Below are positions 1 to 9,884 of a DNA stretch of 64,000 nucleotides, one piece after another. The stretch is from Impatiens glandulifera (Eukaryota > Streptophyta > Magnoliopsida > Ericales > Balsaminaceae): assembly GCF_907164915.1 (NCBI RefSeq), contig NC_061866.1, forward strand, positions 23,104,117 through 23,168,116, given 5' to 3'. A program made the translations under genes and the position numbers. The notes under the pieces are model-generated. The model saw only the letters and a program-made list of their open reading frames with translations, was not told where the DNA came from and did no database searches. Position 1 is the first letter of the stretch. The number at the start of each line of letters is the position of its first letter.

Positions 1-2180
1 TCTCTTGAACCAGAGAAAGGTGCAGTTCTTACCCTTATTGTTGGTGATGCATCTGAAAATGCCCTTTCTATTCTAGTCGAAGAGCCCTCTGTTTCCAATC
101 CTGTCCTAACAGAGTCCGTAGTGACTGGAAAGCTTGTTCAGTCAGAACTCACGCCAGGACTCTTTTCTAGACCCCTTCTGCTCATGAGTTAATGCGTTCC
201 ACAAGAAAGGCTGTTGGAATCACGTTTGGGGAACCAAGGCGTACTCCAAAGCCGGTTGAGGTTATTGGAAAAGGGAAGGAAGTTGCAATCGATTCTAATG
301 AGGAGGTTTCTAAAGCAACATGCATCGTCAACCTTATGATGGATCAGGACAATGTAAATGTTGTTGAAAAGGTCGAGATCTTTAATAATTGGGTCTTGAA
401 CAAAATGTCTATGAAGTATGATGAGGTCATTAAGGGTAATGGAATAAGCAGCCAATGGTTGAAGCTAGTCAGCACTGAAAAGAGAGTCCTGAAATGGGCC
501 AAGACATCGAAAGTTTATGAAGCTCTTAAGAGAAAAGAGCTAGTTGAAGTAAATTTGAGAGAAAGAGCCCTCTTTCCGATTCTTCAAGCCATAAGAGCCA
601 ATTTCAGTCCTTTTGAGAGGAATGCTAAGGCATAAGAGAAAGCTTTGAAAAGACTAGACGAGATTATGCAAGATTACATTTCTATCGTTGTTAGATACGT
701 TCATGGAGCAAATTGCTCCGGGATTAGTCCATTTGGAAGTTCCTCAGATGAAGATGAGCTTATGAATTTGTCTGATGATCGTGATGTTGTTGAAGATGAG
801 CAAGTTGCTGCTCTTCTTATAGAATTGGGAAGTTTTTCAGCTGAGGAAAAACGTCTAATGGCTCAACCCAGAATTGAGCAAATTGTGGAACCTATTCAAT
901 AAAATCCCATTTTCGAAGAAGAAGAAGTCGTTACGGAACCTGTTCAATCTCTTGTTACCCAGGAAAAGGAAGTGTTGGAGTCCCTTGTACTCAAAGTAGA
1001 GGCACCTCCAAAGAAAGAGGCTGAAGTTAGTCAGCCTAATGTAGCTCGATCTGAGGGGGAACCCTCAAAAGACAAGGAATCAGAGAAGAGTTCCTCATCT
1101 GAGGGGGAACAAGCTAAACATGATGAATCATCATAAGGGCTTCCGTTGTCTCAATGTTTCATTCTAGAATCACCCAAGCCTCGACCGTTTCCTGATATCA
1201 ATGTTGCGAATATTCATGATGATATTGTCAACCTTCCTCATCATTCAGGAGATTTGTCCGATAAGATTCACAAGGTATGTGAAGAAATTTTTGATGATGA
1301 AAAAGAAGTAAAGTCTAAAAGTGACTCAAAGAATGATGGACCCGAAGAGTCCATGCAATTTCACACCTATATCAGTCCCATTCAGACCGCTCCAACAGAT
1401 TCTCAAGAGATTTCCTCTAATGAAGGATCATTTGTTGATGGTACAAAGCTTATGAAGTCTATGACAACATTAATGGGAACTCTTCAGAAGAATATGGTTG
1501 TAATGGAATCTAATATGGTAAAGATTATGAAGACTTAGAAAGAAAACAAGAAGGAATTTGTCGATCTTCTTAAAACCCTTAATGAGATGGAGAAGACACT
1601 AAATAAGAACACGTACGAGAGTCATATCATCAATAAGTCATACACCAAATTTGAAAAGAACTTCTTCAAACGGCAAATCGAGTTGCTCGACAACGAAAGG
1701 GAAAATAACATTGAAGTTCATAATGAAGTTATGGATGGAATTAGCTTGCTTCGAAATCAGATGGTTGAAATTAAAGGCAATATGAGCAAAGCTGATGCTG
1801 AGAGGTTAGAACAGGTTGATTCCTTTGCAAGGAAGATTCGGGCTGAAGAAGATGCTAAGGTTGTTGCCGAGAAAGAGAAGAATCTTATTACTCAAGGCAA
1901 TGACAATAGCGGCAGAATAGGTGGTGGTGTTTCAACAAGCACCAGATCAAAGAGAAAGCAAACCGGTGATGATAACGATAGGCCGATCAAAAGAGGCGGA
2001 GGTCGCAGAAGTGATCGTGGTGGTAGAAGTATTGGAAGTGATCGTGGTGGCCGAAGTGGTGGAAGTGGTCGTAGTGGTCGTTCTCTCCCTCCATTTCGAA
2101 ACCTTTTGACTGGTGAAGAATTCAGCTTTCAAGGATCTCGCTACTCAATTGACCCACTCGTGAAAAGGGAAGTTCAATAA
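1..2180 (+). pseudogene. SV-B accessory gene, C-terminal part, broken
   Basis: The gene enters from the left edge. Its first part (1 to ~175) aligns with the middle of the SV-C accessory gene at 39.8-40.4 kb (shared patterns such as GEP.....KTVEV.GKGK, VLKWA.TS.V.EAL and KRELVE). A frameshift near 175 moves it into the frame that then stays open in register from 192 to 2180. That frame has only four internal stops (TAA 633, TAA ~901, TAA ~1134, TAG 1536) and no further frameshift. The centre is acidic and low-complexity. The region around 1590-1900 looks coiled-coil. The C-terminus (~1930-2090) is basic, with a KRK cluster and RGG/RSGG repeats, as in nuclear or RNA-binding tails. It ends 174 bp before the polypurine tract of the SV-B 3' LTR, so it lies between pol and the LTR, the slot used by Sirevirus envelope-like ORFs. 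Its function is unknown. Confidence 0.7.
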
Positions 2181-2524
2181 TCTCTTTTCTCTTGAACTAT
2201 CTTCTGTTAGTTTGTGAACTTGGTTCTTTAAACTTTGTTTCTGAATATTGGTTTTTGGAATTTATTTCTGTAAGACCGGTGAACAAGTTTGACTCTTTCT
2301 TTTATTGGATGGATATTTATCTCTTAAACTATGCAAAGTTTTAACATCATCATCAAAAATGGGGAAATTATTGGGTCGAATTATTTTGACTAAGGGTCAA
2401 AGTATTCTGACTAATGGAATTTTGATGATGAGTTGGTATAAAACTTAAACTAAGTCGTCTAATTGTTTTTGGTGCATGTGTATTGAAAATATGTTTTATT
2501 AAACTAAGTCTGAATAAGGTTCAT

Positions 2525-3140
2525 TAGACTGATTGGCTATTAGACGCATAGAGTTAGACGTGTAGTCTAAAAGATGTAGTTAGACGTGCAGTCTAACAAA
2601 TACGTAGTTAAACGTGCAGTCTAACAGACGTAGTTAGACGTGCTGTCTAACAGATACGTAGTTAGATGTGCAGTCTAATAGAGACGTAGTTAGACGTGAA
2701 GTCTAACATTTACGTAGTTAGACGTGTAGTCTAATGAATACGTAGTTAGACGTACAGTCTAACAGATACATAGTTAGACGTGCAGTCTAATGAATACGTA
2801 GTTAAACGTGCAGTCTAAAGGATACGTAGTTAGACGTGCAGTCTAAAGGATACGTAGTTAGACGTGCAGTATAACAGATACGTAGTTAGACGTGCAGTCT
2901 AACAGATACATAGTTAGATGTGTAGTCTAATAGATATGTAGTTAGATATACAGTCTAATAGACCTAGTTAGACGTTCAATCTAATAGATACGTAGTTAGA
3001 TGTGTAGTCTAACAAATAAGAGTTAGACGTGTTCTGTAACTCCTTCAGATTAGTCTGAAGGGAACCGTAATTAGACGTGTCGTCTCATCCCATTAGACCA
3101 GGTGGTCTAAGGGATCCTACTATTAGACGTGGACGTATAA
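2525..3140 (+). repeat. LTR minisatellite, 28-bp palindromic monomer
   Basis: About 19 degenerate copies of a 28-bp unit, in which TACGTAG is followed by the quasi-palindrome TTAGACGTGCAGTCTAA (6-bp arms TTAGAC/GTCTAA, loop GTGCA). The array sits in the U3 part of the SV-B LTR, upstream of the TATTTAA box. Related arrays occur in every SV-A, SV-B and SV-C LTR here. Confidence 0.9.
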
Positions 3141-3685
3141 TTTCATTAGACTTGTAAGTATAAGTTAAAAACGTCTAATGTCATGCTTAAGTAGTTACTT
3201 GAAGCTAGTATCCGTCTACCCACGATCAACTAGTTGTGTGCTACTCCTACTCCACTTTTCCGTGCAGATTAGTACGACATCCAGTTGCAACCAATTAACA
3301 AATTCCACATAAGCAAATATATTTCTCACTACTTGTTTCTTGCAAGAATATCCTAGAAGAATATTTGGCGCACTACCAGATTGGTACGGCCACGATCCTG
3401 GTGCTCAAAGTCTATTGTACCTATGTACTATGGAGGCGTTCTAATGGAATTTATCCACGTGTCATTATAGAAGATTCGACCGTTGGTGCCTGCTCTCTAT
3501 TTAAAGATCTTCAAGGACATCGGACGAACAACGAGAATCAGAGAGAACTCGATCGATTAGAACATATGTGAACATAAAAGATGATACACAAACAAACTGT
3601 TTTCTTTCTTTACTGTGTGTATATCAAGATAGAGATAGAATCAAAGTATTGTCTAGCTGTGTGATATTCTTCAATATATTGTAAG

Positions 3686-3827
3686 TTGAACAGAGTCTTT
3701 TTTGTTCAATAGTGAGCTAGCCGTGCAACTGTATTTGATTATAAGAAACGTATAGTGAATCCTTACGGTAGTTGGAAGAAGGGGTGACGTAGGAGAGTTT
3801 TGCTCCGAACATCCATAAAAAACTTGT
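3686..3827 (+). other. Conserved structured leader motif of SV LTR
   Basis: First comes a TTGAACA...TGTTCAA hairpin (3686-3709). About 60 bp further on is a block that pairs as ATCCTT...GGAAGAAGG, followed by GGGTGACGTAGGAGAG, a short GGAG/CTCC stem, and GAACATCCATAAA. The same block lies at 14,847-14,988 (+), 35,452-35,590 (+), 57,486-57,620 (+), and on the minus strand at 7,968-8,102, 19,131-19,265, 40,740-40,815 and 53,418-53,490. The last two lack the first hairpin. Position downstream of the TATA region suggests transcribed R/U5 leader RNA. Confidence 0.7.
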
Positions 3828-4041
3828 TTTTGTCATTTACATTATGTCGTCATCTCCTTCTTTGGTTCTTAGCTTCAAACCCAAGCAAATGTTTTCGCAC
3901 ATGAATCGTTCAAGAGTTTGCAAGGGTTTGTGTAGAATAGAAATCGATATAAATCCATAACAGGATTTCTATCAAATCGTTTGTCTGAAGCCGTCATCAA
4001 TAGCCAGACCCCCGTCTCTATCCATTACGCCGATCCTTTCA

Positions 4042-6500
4042 CTTTAAAATTCTTAAATGATGCATAAGCTAGGAAGATTCTAATTGTCTCAAGTCTAGAT
4101 ACAAGTGTAAAAGACTCATCAAAGTTGATGCCTTTGTCTTGTCTGTATCCTTGAGCAATAAATCGGGCTTTATTCCTAATAACTAGGCCATCTTCACTAA
4201 GCTTGTTTCTAAAGACCAATCTTGTCCAATGACTGATTGATCAGTCGGTCTTTGAGTTAGATGCCACACTTTATTTTTTACAAATTGGTTTAACTCCTCC
4301 TACATAGCATTGATCCAATCTGGATCAAGCACTGCTTCACCAATTTTCTTTGGTTCAATTTGAGAAATAAAGGCAGAATTGGCCATTTCATCCATCAATA
4401 AACGTCTTGTCCTACGAGGAGAGTTAAGATTTCCGATGATCAATTCTAGTGGATGAGTCTTGTTCCATCTGAAGTTGGGTCCTAAAGGATTAATCATTTG
4501 ACCAAATGGCTTCGCGTCGTCCGAATTCTCAACATCTTGTTGAACAGGAGTTTGAACGTCTGGTTGATTCTCAACCGGATCAGCCACAAGATCAGACAAT
4601 GACATCCGTTTAGCCAGAGCTTCATCCTCACACACAGAATCAAGACTTGTCGCTTCTAATCTATTAGCAAGGTCGATGGGATCAATGGAATTACTTTCAA
4701 CAGACTCATCAAAAACAACATGTAGGGACTCTTAAACAGTTTGAGTTATGTTGTTAAATACTCTGTAAGCCTTGATTACTGAGGAATATCCCATCATGAA
4801 TCTAGCATCTTCTTTAGCATCAAAAGCTGTCAGATAATCCTTCCCATTGTTTGGATAAAACAATTACACCCAAATACCTTCAAGTAGGACACTGTAGGAA
4901 TTCTTCCGTAAAACAGTTCATAGGGTGTTTTATCAAAACGTTTGTTGATTATTGACCGATTTTGTGTATAGCAAGCTGTGTTTATGCTTCTGCCCAGAAT
5001 CTCAGAAGAACATCTGATTCAGCAAGCATAGATCTCGCTACTTCCTTTAGTGTCCTCACTCTCCTCTCAGCAATGCCATTCTACTATGGAGTTCGGGCAC
5101 TAGACAACTCATGTCTAATACCAGACTCCTCGAGATAAGAGGATAAGCGTCTGTTGGTTAACTCAGTTCCCTAATCACCTCTAATGCAAGCAATATGTTA
5201 CGACTTGTTTCGTAAGATGTGTTTTGGGTTCAAGAATCAAGTTCTTGATCTATAAGACCGGTGGAAATTCTACAATCAAAGGGCAGCGGAAGGTTTTCGA
5301 TAGAGAATTTGGGGGGGAATGGATAGAAGAATCAAGGGTGCGAAGAGAATTACTGTTGGTCTATACCAAACAGTCCATAGTAAATAATAATAGACGAATA
5401 AGGGCGAAGTCACATCTTCATCATTCTATTCATGTGTCCTTGGGGAAGAAAGACCAGCCTTATATAGGTGATGTCTTGCTCCATAATATTCGGTTACAAC
5501 AACTTTAAAAGAATAACAGCATTCGGTTTGTAAAATAGAAAAGGAAAGCAAAACAAAATAATAATACAACAAAACAGAAATCTGGCCCATGTGCACACTA
5601 GGACCGAGACCGGGTGCCGAGGAAGGTTGCTGGAATTTATTCTAGGACCGAGGCCTTGATGCGTAGGCCTAACACAATACTTAAAGATTTTTGGTTATGA
5701 ATTCTTCTAAAGATTTTAATCAAATTTTCAGCAGTTTTATCCTTTCATTGTAAAAATGCTACCCATGTAAATCATGAAAAATCATCAATGACAATAAGGG
5801 TAAATTTCATTCCTCCTAGGCTCTTTATAGGAATTAGACCGAACAAATCCATGTTTAACAGTTCTAGGCAACGATTGGATTGAGATTTCCCTTTACTTTT
5901 GAACGATGATCTGCCCTGTTTGTCTAACTAGCAAGTAGGACAGACCTTGTCCTTAGAAAACTGTAGTTTAGGCAAACCGAACACTAAGTTATTCGAACAT
6001 ATGTTGTTGATGGTTTTTAAATTCAAATAGTTTAATCTATTATGCCATAACCATTTCTGGTCATTGTTGGAAAACATGCACATAGGGTCAGATGATTTTT
6101 CCAATTCATTTTATAGGAATTTCCTACTCTATTTCCAGTTAATAAAGTATTACCATGTTGATCCTTAACTAGGCATGCATGAGTTTGAAAATCAACTGAC
6201 AAACCGTTATCATATAGTTGACTAATACTAATCAAGTTATAACACAGATTGTCAAAAAGTAAGACATCATTAATGGTTAGATTACCATGGATAATCTTAC
6301 CCTTACCCATGGTCTTACCCTTCTTGTTGTCAACAAAAGTGATCTTAGGACCTGAGCAATCTGCTATATTAGTAAGAAGTCGTCTATTTCCTATCATATG
6401 TCAGGAACAACCACTGTCTAGATACCAAACAGAGTCCTCTAGGCAATCACTCACATGTACCTACACAAAATAATATTTACAATTGTTTTGGTACCCACAT
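4042..6500 (-). pseudogene. SV-A pol remnant (PR, IN, partial RT)
   Basis: Read from high to low coordinates. A protease segment at ~6,440-6,350 has YLDSGCS followed by a stop and HMIGN. The pre-integrase and integrase region (6,350-5,675) has WLWH- and CPTC-like zinc residues in the better-preserved second copy. A 457-bp insertion follows (5,218-5,674). Integrase resumes at 5,217-4,740 (NGIAERRVRTLKE type motif, and HELSS), then the hinge (4,635-4,300, HPLELIIGN), then the start of RT (4,219-4,042, ending AYASFKNFK). RT is cut there by the SV-B LTR, so the catalytic YVDD and RNase H are absent. Many stops and frameshifts are present, and a 4-bp deletion near 6,093 is private to this copy. 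Non-functional. Confidence 0.85.
5218..5674 (+). mobile_element. Probable solo LTR inserted in SV-A integrase
   Basis: A 457-bp block splits integrase between the segment reading KSLSI and the segment reading IRGD. It starts TGTGTTTTGGG and ends GGCCTAACA, so it has TG...CA ends. It carries a TATATAGG box near 5,460 and CTAGGACCGAG motifs near its right end that recall the CTCGGTCC-rich patch at 27.4 kb. I could not find a convincing target-site duplication. An internal ORF (5,224-5,508) resembles nothing I know and is probably fortuitous. Confidence 0.5.
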
Positions 6501-7693
6501 TCACTTGGATCCTCGGTCAATCAGTCCCTTAGGAATCCATATTTAAGTTATTTTGATGGATTTCCCATTTTGTGTTGTGATTAATGCGTATTATTTTGAC
6601 ATAGCAGACGCCTTCCTGCTAGCCTCTAATCTCTTAGCTTTTGAAGATGATTTTTTTTTTTTAAATCCTTGACTTCTTGTCAGGTTTTAGATTGTCAGAC
6701 TTGTTGGCTGCATCTAACTTAATTTTCAGCAAGTTAACAGTCGGCGGAACATAAGTTATTTCATTCTTCAAAGCTAAATCTTCATGAATTGGATCAGGTT
6801 CAATGACAGTTAGACTCCCTTTGACAAAACTTATTGGCTTAAGCTTGTCAGTTTCTGAGTTTTAACTTATTGCAGGACTAGTTTGGGTCATTGCTATCAA
6901 ATTCTAAACCGGATTTCGATCCAACAGGTTTCAACATACTAATCTGATTAATGACAGCTTCTCTAGACCTTGTCCAAGCACTAACAATATAGTTTAACCT
7001 TTTGTTTTCAGAAGAAATATTTTGAATCTGTTCCTTGAGTATCTCATTCTCATATGAGGTCACGACCACTTTCTTTTCAAAAACATTTGATTCAGAAATT
7101 TTGTGTGAAGAATAAATATTGGTCTCATATTTTGCTTTCATTTCATAAAAAGAATTTGATAACTTCTTGTACTCAATGGCCATGTCATTGAATGTAGTAG
7201 TTAACTCATCGTTGGTAAACTCTTGTGGGGAAAGATCATTTACCTTGGAATGATCATCTGCCATCAAGCATATGAGAGCTTCTGTATCCTTTGCAATAGA
7301 AGAATCCTCTGAATTTCTATCGGCCAATTTGGACTTATTTTCAGCACATATGAAAACTTTCTGATCTTTTTGGTTCTTCTTAGTTTTGACGTTATGGCCA
7401 TAAATCTGAATAAGCTTCTCCTAGATATCTTTAGCAGAAGAGCAGGATTTGATCTCGCAGAATATATTCATGTTGATATATTGATATAAGATATCATTGG
7501 CAACGTTGTCTAAGTTATTGGTCATCTTATCTTTCGTTGTCCATTCACATCTAGGTTTAGCAATCATTATGGGACCGTTCGTAATGACAATCCACATATC
7601 ACAATCAAGAGAAGCCAAGTGAGCTTGCATTCTCATCGTCCAATAATCGTAATTTTCTTTCAAAAGAAGAGGGATCTCATTGATGATAGACAT
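6500..7693 (-). pseudogene. SV-A gag remnant
   Basis: The start (7,693) reads MSIINEIPLLLKENYDYW, which aligns with the SV-C gag N-terminus (FFRENYIVWKKR). The UBN2-like first domain runs to ~7,421, where a stop follows AKDI. The centre of gag, including the zinc knuckle, is deleted. The remaining part (7,327-6,878) is the acidic, coiled-coil-like segment ending SGLEFDSNDPN. Beyond that, stops and frameshifts dominate until WIPKGLID at ~6,530, where a TGA precedes MWVPK. The order LTR, primer site, gag confirms minus-strand orientation. Inactive. Confidence 0.85.
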
Positions 7694-7730
7694 GATTCAG
7701 GTTCTTTAAAGCTTGAGAATAGAAAACAGA

Positions 7731-9236
7731 GCTCTGATACAAATTGAAAGAATTGGTGGCACCAATAGATACATGGGTCTAACTATTGATGACAACTTCG
7801 TGCAAAACGGTTTAATAGAAATCCTGTTAGGGATTTATATCGCTTTCTATTCTTCACAAACCTTTGCAAACTCTTAAAGAGATTCAAATACGGAAATGTT
7901 TGCTTGGGTTTGAATCTAAGAACGAATGAAAGAATGAATGACATAATGTAAAAGATACAGAGGGTTGTTTATGGATGTTCAGAGCTAACTCTCCTATGTC
8001 ACCCTTTCTTCCAACCACTGGAAGGATTCACTATACTTTTCTTTGAATCAAATACCGTTTTAGTGCTAGCTAAATATTGAACAGAACATACTTTGTTCAA
8101 CATACAGAAGGTTTTAAGAATATCACTTAGCTAGACAGGGTTTTGATTCTATCTCTCTCTTGATGTACAAACTCAGTAAGCAAGTAAGCAATCCATAAGA
8201 TAGCATGAAAGTCCGACAGCTCGTCCATTGTCCTAGAGGATCTTTAAATAGAGAATAGATATCAACTGTCGAATCTTTTGCATTAAAACGTGGGAAGAAC
8301 CCATTGGAAAGCCTCCATAGTACGAGAGTACAGTAGACTTTGTGCACAAAGATCGTGGCCTTACAAAACTGGTAGTGCGCCGAATATTCTTCTAGGACTG
8401 TCCTGCAAGGAACAATTAGTGGAAAGAATATTTACTTACGTCGCATTCATTCATTGGATGCAACTGGCTGTCATACTGATCTGCACGGATTAGTGGAGCA
8501 GGAGTAGCGTATATCTAGTTGATCGTGGGTAGACGGATGTTGACTTCAAGCAACGATTGAAGTGAGGCATTAGACGTGCTCCATTAGACTGCCAAGTCTA
8601 ATGAAGTTAAACGCCCCTGACTAATAGCAGGATACATTAGACCATCAAGTCTAATGGAGTTAGATGACACGTCTAACTATGTGTCCCTTTAGACTAGTTT
8701 GAAGAAGTTAGACTCCATGCATCTAACTTTCATATGTTAGACTGCACGTTTAACTGTGTGTCTGTTAGACTGCACGTCTAACCACGTATAAGTTAGATTG
8801 CGCGTCTAACCACGTATATGTTAGACTGCACGTCTAACTACATGTCTATTAGACTACACGTCTAACCACGTATAAGTTAGACTGCACATATAACCACGTA
8901 TCTATCAGACTGCACGTCTAACCACATGTTTGTTAGATTGCACGTCTAACCACGTATAAGTTAGACGGCACGCCTAACCACGTATCTATTAGACTGCACG
9001 TCTAACTACATGTCTGTTAGACTGCACGTCTAACTACGAATAAGTTAGATTGCACGTTTAACTGGTCGTACGTCTGACAACCAACACGTCTAATGAACCT
9101 GATACAAGCTAAGTCTAACTTAGCACGTTTTGATACACCTACACAAAAACAGTTAAACGACTTAGTTTCATTCTTATTTAAGTTTTACACAAGTTCATCA
9201 TTAAAATACCGTTAGTCAAAATAATTTGACCCAACA
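7731..9236 (-). mobile_element. SV-A 5' LTR and primer-binding site
   Basis: On the minus strand the LTR starts TGTTGGGTCAAATTATTT at 9,236 and ends CTTTCA at 7,745 (1,492 bp). It is followed by ATTTGTATCAGAGC (7,744-7,731), a near match to the initiator-Met tRNA primer site TGGTATCAGAGC. It has the inverted minisatellite (8,566-9,110), a TATTTAAAG box near 8,240, and the leader hairpins (8,102-7,968). Confidence 0.85.
8566..9110 (-). repeat. LTR minisatellite in SV-A LTR
   Basis: The same 28-bp family as at 2,525, seen on the plus strand as TTAGACTGCACGTCTAAC with ACGTATAAG-type spacers, about 17 degenerate copies. Confidence 0.88.
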
Positions 9237-9259
9237 CAGTGAATAAAATGGGTGCATAC

Positions 9260-9880
9260 AAGATTTATGAAAAAATGAGCAGAGTATCTGGACACAAAGC
9301 ATCAATAAAAGAATGGCATGATAATTGAAGAAGATCCTAAAAACAAGAAAAGATGCCTTTCAAATGGTGCAAACCACAATTGGAAATAGAAAAGGAGTAC
9401 TATTTTGACATGATCTTTGGCTAGATAATATTTCCAATATATTCATAGAAGAAATGCAAGGAAACAGAGTTAGAACTTAATACATCAAGTACTCATTTAA
9501 AGACGTCTATGAAGGTAAATGTTATTCACTTTTGAGGCATATTCTAAAAGGTTATAGAATCCTAAACCTAATGAAGTAGAAGCAACTCAATGAAAGAAAT
9601 GATGAAATGTGATGGATAACATAAAACAACAAGAATTTCATTACAGGAAAGGCATGAGAAATGGTTAGAACAAGAGAATAGGAGGTAGATTGGCATAATG
9701 TGGTATGGTCTCCAAAAATTATTCCTCGTCACCAATTTATTCTCTAGCTGGTATACAGAAAAAAGTTGACAATAAAAGACAGAATTCGAAAATACATAAA
9801 TATTTCTGATATCAACTATGTCATATGTTCAGGAGTTGAGGAAAGCATAAACCATTTATTTGGGGAATGATCTTTTGTAA
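9260..9880 (+). pseudogene. LINE reverse transcriptase 3' end with zf-RVT domain
   Basis: Degraded 3' part of a plant non-LTR retrotransposon ORF2. One frame near 9,360-9,440 reads TIGNRKG...HDLWLDN, typical of the region after RT. The frame from 9,688 reads DWH..VWSPKIIPRHQFIL and continues to CSGVEES..HLFGE, the zinc-binding (zf-RVT) module that ends plant LINE RTs. Two stops interrupt it: a TAG after FIL, and a TGA where the second copy (21,061) still has the cysteine codon. No 5' part is seen. Fused directly to CT copia sequence near 9,885. Confidence 0.75.
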
Positions 9881-9884
9881 TACA

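Larger units (their letters stand above)
2355..4041 (+). mobile_element. SV-B 3' LTR with polypurine tract
   Basis: A polypurine tract (2355-2368, AAAAATGGGGAAAT) precedes an LTR that starts TATTGGGTCG at 2369 and ends CCTTTCA at 4041, about 1.67 kb. The end matches the SV-C LTR end in layout (CCCCCGTCT then GATCCT.TCA). It contains a minisatellite (2525-3140), a TATTTAAAG box near 3498, and the conserved leader hairpins (3686-3827). Immediately after 4041 the sequence becomes SV-A reverse transcriptase on the opposite strand. SV-B therefore inserted into SV-A in inverse orientation; its 5' part lies left of this window. The LTR differs clearly from the SV-A LTR, so these are two elements and not one LTR pair. 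Confidence 0.8.

Noticed and set aside
1947..2132. Minus-strand Thr/Ser-rich ORF
   Set aside because: Antisense shadow of the RGG-coding repeats; the same applies at 13,136-13,321.
2525..3140. Regular palindromic repeats resembling a CRISPR array
   Set aside because: The spacers are as conserved as the repeats, the repeats slip as 28-bp units inside plant LTRs, and no cas gene is present. It is an LTR minisatellite.
5224..5508. 94-aa ORF as a gene
   Set aside because: It lies within an LTR-like insertion, is duplicated with it, and has no recognisable domain or promoter.
2369..9236. Self-integration of one element producing inverted LTRs
   Set aside because: The two LTRs are too different to belong to one insertion; nesting of two related elements explains the layout. 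The upstream contig could reopen this.
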